Origin: an uncultured Collinsella sp. | GTDB lineage: Bacteria; Actinomycetota; Coriobacteriia; Coriobacteriales; Coriobacteriaceae | DNA length: 15,906 bases | Direction of reading: 5' to 3' | Assembly (NCBI GenBank): GCA_934650975.1 | Contig: CAKUFW010000044.1 | Location: 1-15,906 of the forward strand | Part shown: piece after piece, positions 13,285 to 15,906 of the stretch | Position numbering within the stretch: the first letter of the stretch is position 1 | How the letters are laid out: the number at the start of each line of letters is the position of its first letter | The notes under the pieces: model-generated | Seen by the model: only the letters and a program-made list of their open reading frames with translations | Databases searched by the model: none | Told to the model about the DNA's origin: nothing | Position numbers and translations under genes: made by a program

Positions 13285-15525
13285 CTAGTCAAACAGACTC
13301 GGCATGTCGTTTTCTTTCATGAGGGCGCCGGCAGAGGGGAGGCTCTGCGCGGTGAACTTCTCGGCCGAGACGCCGGCGCCGAGGATGTCCTCGGTCGTGC
13401 CGACGGTGGTAACCGAGCGGCCCTTCTTGGCCGTGAAGGCCTGGACGCCCTGCGTGTTGGTGGTCGTCTTGGTCTTGAGCAGCGACGTGTTGAAGTTCAT
13501 CAGGCGGTAGTCGCTCGAGACCAGCGCGATGTCGCGATCTGAGTTGAGCACCTGGGCATACAGCAGCTTACTGCCGCCGTAGATGGCGTTCTTGAGGCGC
13601 TTGCGGTTGGTCTTGGTGACATATCCGGAAAGCGCAACGCGCACCACACGGCCGTTCTCAAAGACGAATAGCACGTCGGCCTTGTAGTCCTCGGGGTCGA
13701 TGACCCAGATCACACTCTCGTCGGGCTCCATCTCAAGATCGGTCGGCAGGTACGAGCCCAGCTGGGCCGACTTGGTGTCCTCAAACTGCGCGACCTTGCA
13801 CTTGTACACTTGACTCTTGTTGGTAAACACAAGCAGCTCGTGCGTGTTGGAGGACGGGAACTCGATAAAGGGTTTATCGCCGTCCTTGTACTTGAGCGTA
13901 GCGGCCTTCTTGAGCACACGGTCGGTCATCTTTTTGAGGTAGCCCTCGCGCGAGAGCATGATGGTAACCGGGTACTCCTCGACCTCGGGCTCCAAGCTCA
14001 CCTCAACGACCTCGTGGGGCTCGATCCTGCCCGTGCGGCGCGGCATCACGTACTTCTTGTTGACCGCGGCGAGCTCGTCGCTGATGACCTTCTTGATGTT
14101 CTCCTCGCTGGAGAGGATTTCCTCAAGCTCGGCAATCTCGCCCTCGAGCTTGGCAATGTCCTTGGTGCGGTTGAGGATGTACTCCTCGTTGATGTTGCGG
14201 AGCTTGAGCTCGGCAACAAACTCGGCCTGGGTCTCGTCGATGTCGAAGCCGCGCATAAGGTTGGGCACGACCTCGGCCTCGAGCTTGGTGCCGCGGATGA
14301 TGGCGATGGCCTTGTCGATGTCGAGCAAAATCGCCTCAAGGCCGTGCAGCAGGTGCAGTCGCTCGGATTTTTTGCCCAGGTCAAAGTTAATGCGGCGACG
14401 CGTGGACTGAATGCGCCACGCAACCCACTCGTGCAGGATCTGGCGAACGCCCATAACGCGGGGGTAGCCGTCGACCAGCACGTTAAAGTTGCACGAGAAC
14501 GAATCTTGCAGCGTGGTCGAGCGGTAGAGCTTCGCCATGAGCTTGTCGGGGTCGACGCCGCGCTTCAGGTCGATAGCGATGCGCAGGCCCGAAAGGTCGG
14601 TCTCGTCGCGGATATCGGCGATCTCCTTGACCTTGCCCTCCTTGGAGAGCTTGACGATGCGCTCGATGATGACATCGGTCTTGGTAGTGTAGGGGATCTC
14701 GTACACCTCGATGATGCGCTCTTCGGGAATCCAACGCCAGCGGGAGCGAATCTGGAAACTGCCCAGACCTGTCTCGATGATCTTTTCCATCTCCTCGCGG
14801 CGGTAGATGATCTCGCCGCCGGTCGAGAAGTCGGGCATGGGCATGTACTCGAGCAGGTCGCAGTCGGGATCCTTGAGGTAGTGCATCGTGGCGGTGCAGA
14901 CCTCGTTGAGGTTGAAGCCGCAAATGTCGGACGCCATGGCGACGCCGATGCCCTTGTTGGCCGAGACGAGGATGTTGGGGAACGTGGTGGGCAGCAGGCG
15001 CGGCTCCTTCATGGCGCCGTCGTAGCTGTCGATGAAGTCGACCGGGTCCTTGTCGATATCCTTGAAGATCTCGGCGCTGATGGGGGAGAGCTTGGCCTCG
15101 GTATAACGCGAGGCGGCGTAGCTCAGGTCGCCCGAGTAGTACTTGCCAAAGTTGCCCTTCGACTCCACGAAGGGGGCGAGAAGCGCCTCGTTGCCGGTGG
15201 CCAGGCGCACCATCGTCTCGTAGATCGCGGCGTCGCCGTGCGGGTTGAGCTTCATGGTCTGGCCCACGATGTTGGCGCTCTTCTGGCGCTCGCCCTTGAG
15301 CAGACCCATCTTGTACATGGTGTAGAGCAGCTTGCGGTGCGAGGGCTTAAAGCCGTCGATCTCGGGGAACGCACGCGAGACATTGACGCTCATGGCGTAG
15401 GGCATGTAGTTGACCTCGAGTGTCTGCGTGATCGGCTGGTCGGTGACCTCGGAGTGCAGGCCGATGACGTTCTCGGCGTTGACCTGCTTTTTCTTTGGCT
15501 GGTTCTTCGTCTTCTTCTTTGCCAC
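13285..15525 (-). CDS. parC: Type IIA DNA topoisomerase subunit A (topoisomerase IV-like)
   Basis: The 746-residue DNA-cleaving subunit starts at GTG 15525 after AGAGGAAATC. A lysine-rich N-terminus is followed by the winged-helix/tower core with IDGFKPSHRKLLYTMY (56-71), the quinolone region NPHGDAAIYETMVRLA (94-109), catalytic Tyr141 in AASRYTEAKL, and a coiled-coil stretch (about 440-490: NRTKDIAKLEGEIAELEEILSSEE). The C-terminal part is a beta-propeller-like domain without the GyrA box (Q-R-R-G-G-K-G). Together with the ParC-like length, this argues for topoisomerase IV or another decatenase rather than gyrase. It forms an operon with the B subunit just upstream (45-base gap). At the position of E. 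coli GyrA Ser83 there is Ala99, and at Asp87 there is Glu103. Confidence 0.88.
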   Translation of the reverse strand: MAKKKTKNQPKKKQVNAENVIGLHSEVTDQPITQTLEVNYMPYAMSVNVSRAFPEIDGFKPSHRKLLYTMYKMGLLKGERQKSANIVGQTMKLNPHGDAAIYETMVRLATGNEALLAPFVESKGNFGKYYSGDLSYAASRYTEAKLSPISAEIFKDIDKDPVDFIDSYDGAMKEPRLLPTTFPNILVSANKGIGVAMASDICGFNLNEVCTATMHYLKDPDCDLLEYMPMPDFSTGGEIIYRREEMEKIIETGLGSFQIRSRWRWIPEERIIEVYEIPYTTKTDVIIERIVKLSKEGKVKEIADIRDETDLSGLRIAIDLKRGVDPDKLMAKLYRSTTLQDSFSCNFNVLVDGYPRVMGVRQILHEWVAWRIQSTRRRINFDLGKKSERLHLLHGLEAILLDIDKAIAIIRGTKLEAEVVPNLMRGFDIDETQAEFVAELKLRNINEEYILNRTKDIAKLEGEIAELEEILSSEENIKKVISDELAAVNKKYVMPRRTGRIEPHEVVEVSLEPEVEEYPVTIMLSREGYLKKMTDRVLKKAATLKYKDGDKPFIEFPSSNTHELLVFTNKSQVYKCKVAQFEDTKSAQLGSYLPTDLEMEPDESVIWVIDPEDYKADVLFVFENGRVVRVALSGYVTKTNRKRLKNAIYGGSKLLYAQVLNSDRDIALVSSDYRLMNFNTSLLKTKTTTNTQGVQAFTAKKGRSVTTVGTTEDILGAGVSAEKFTAQSLPSAGALMKENDMPSLFD

Positions 15526-15570
15526 GATTTCCTCTTGAACTTCTTGTGGGCCGTCGTTATCGATTTGCTG

Positions 15571-15906
15571 CTACTGCAGGTCCAGCTGGTCCAGGTATTC
15601 CTTGCCGTGCTCGGAGATGTGGCGCTTACGCCCCGCCTCGTCGTTGCCCAGCAGTAGGTTGAACATGGTTTCCATCTTGGTGACGTCCTCGGGTTCCACC
15701 TTGATCAGGCGGCGCGTCTCGGGATTCATGGTGGTGAGCCACATCATGTCCGGATCGTTCTCACCAAGACCCTTGGAGCGGTTGATCGAGCACTTCTGAT
15801 CGCCAATCTCTTTAAGGATGCCGTTCTTCTCGAGCTCGGTGTAGGCAAAGTAGGTTTTCTCTTTGCAGTTGATCTCGTAGAGCGGCGACTCGGCGATATA
15901 CACGTA
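15571..15906 (-). CDS. parE: Type IIA DNA topoisomerase subunit B, C-terminal end (partial)
   Basis: The frame enters from the right edge (codon 15906-15904, Tyr) and ends at TAG 15573-15571, giving 111 visible residues. YIAESPLYEI is the end of the TOPRIM domain region; SKGLGENDPDMMWLTTMNP and the EPEDVTKMETMFNLLLGND region match the conserved C-terminus of GyrB/ParE proteins. The ATPase half lies outside the window. It is the first gene of the pair: subunit A follows 45 bases later on the same strand. The ParE assignment follows from the A subunit lacking a GyrA box; on this fragment alone GyrB could not be excluded. Confidence 0.85.
   Translation of the reverse strand, partial: YVYIAESPLYEINCKEKTYFAYTELEKNGILKEIGDQKCSINRSKGLGENDPDMMWLTTMNPETRRLIKVEPEDVTKMETMFNLLLGNDEAGRKRHISEHGKEYLDQLDLQ

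Noticed and set aside
13810..15657. 615-codon plus-strand open frame
   Set aside because: Antisense of the topoisomerase A gene, leucine/valine-rich repetitive composition, no start signal; the minus-strand gene is unmistakable.

Overview
The window looks like chromosomal DNA from a gut member of the Coriobacteriia (high-GC Actinobacteria), most like Collinsella. This is inferred from protein character, from GC-rich codon use with strong shadow ORFs, and from the mix of Firmicutes-like transporters with an actinobacterial background. No database search was possible.

Layout. 1-144 is the end of guaA, followed by a strong terminator. 145-874 holds no intact gene. It carries a 9-bp dyad, an orphan 55-codon minus-strand ORF and a short relic of a methylthioadenosine/SAH-type nucleosidase. 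875-8364 is one co-directional sugar locus: a LevR-like PTS regulator, then mannose-family PTS subunits EIIB, EIIC, EIID and EIIA, a DUF2961/GH172 protein and a ROK fructokinase, closed by a terminator at 8401-8446. 8460-10627 (minus strand) is a cassette of three different SAM-dependent methyltransferases with a possible tiny membrane peptide. Its base and codon use differ from the neighbours and it looks imported. 10663-11304 has no convincing gene but several hairpins. 11305-11835 (+) is an iron-sulfur-flavoprotein-type reductase. 11944-13038 (-) is a AAA ATPase with a C-terminal winged helix, preceded by three 19-bp repeats. 13285-15906 (-) holds the A subunit and the end of the B subunit of a second type IIA topoisomerase (topoisomerase IV-like).

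How the sugar locus may work (inference). The EII complex would import and phosphorylate a sugar. The cytoplasmic GH172 enzyme, from a family that includes a difructose dianhydride I synthase/hydrolase, would cleave it. The fructokinase would then phosphorylate the free fructose released. The adjacent regulator keeps the PTS-sensing EIIA-like and PRD domains. Its AAA+ domain, however, has lost the sigma-54 contact loop and the Walker B acidic pair, so it probably does not act as a classical sigma-54 activator.
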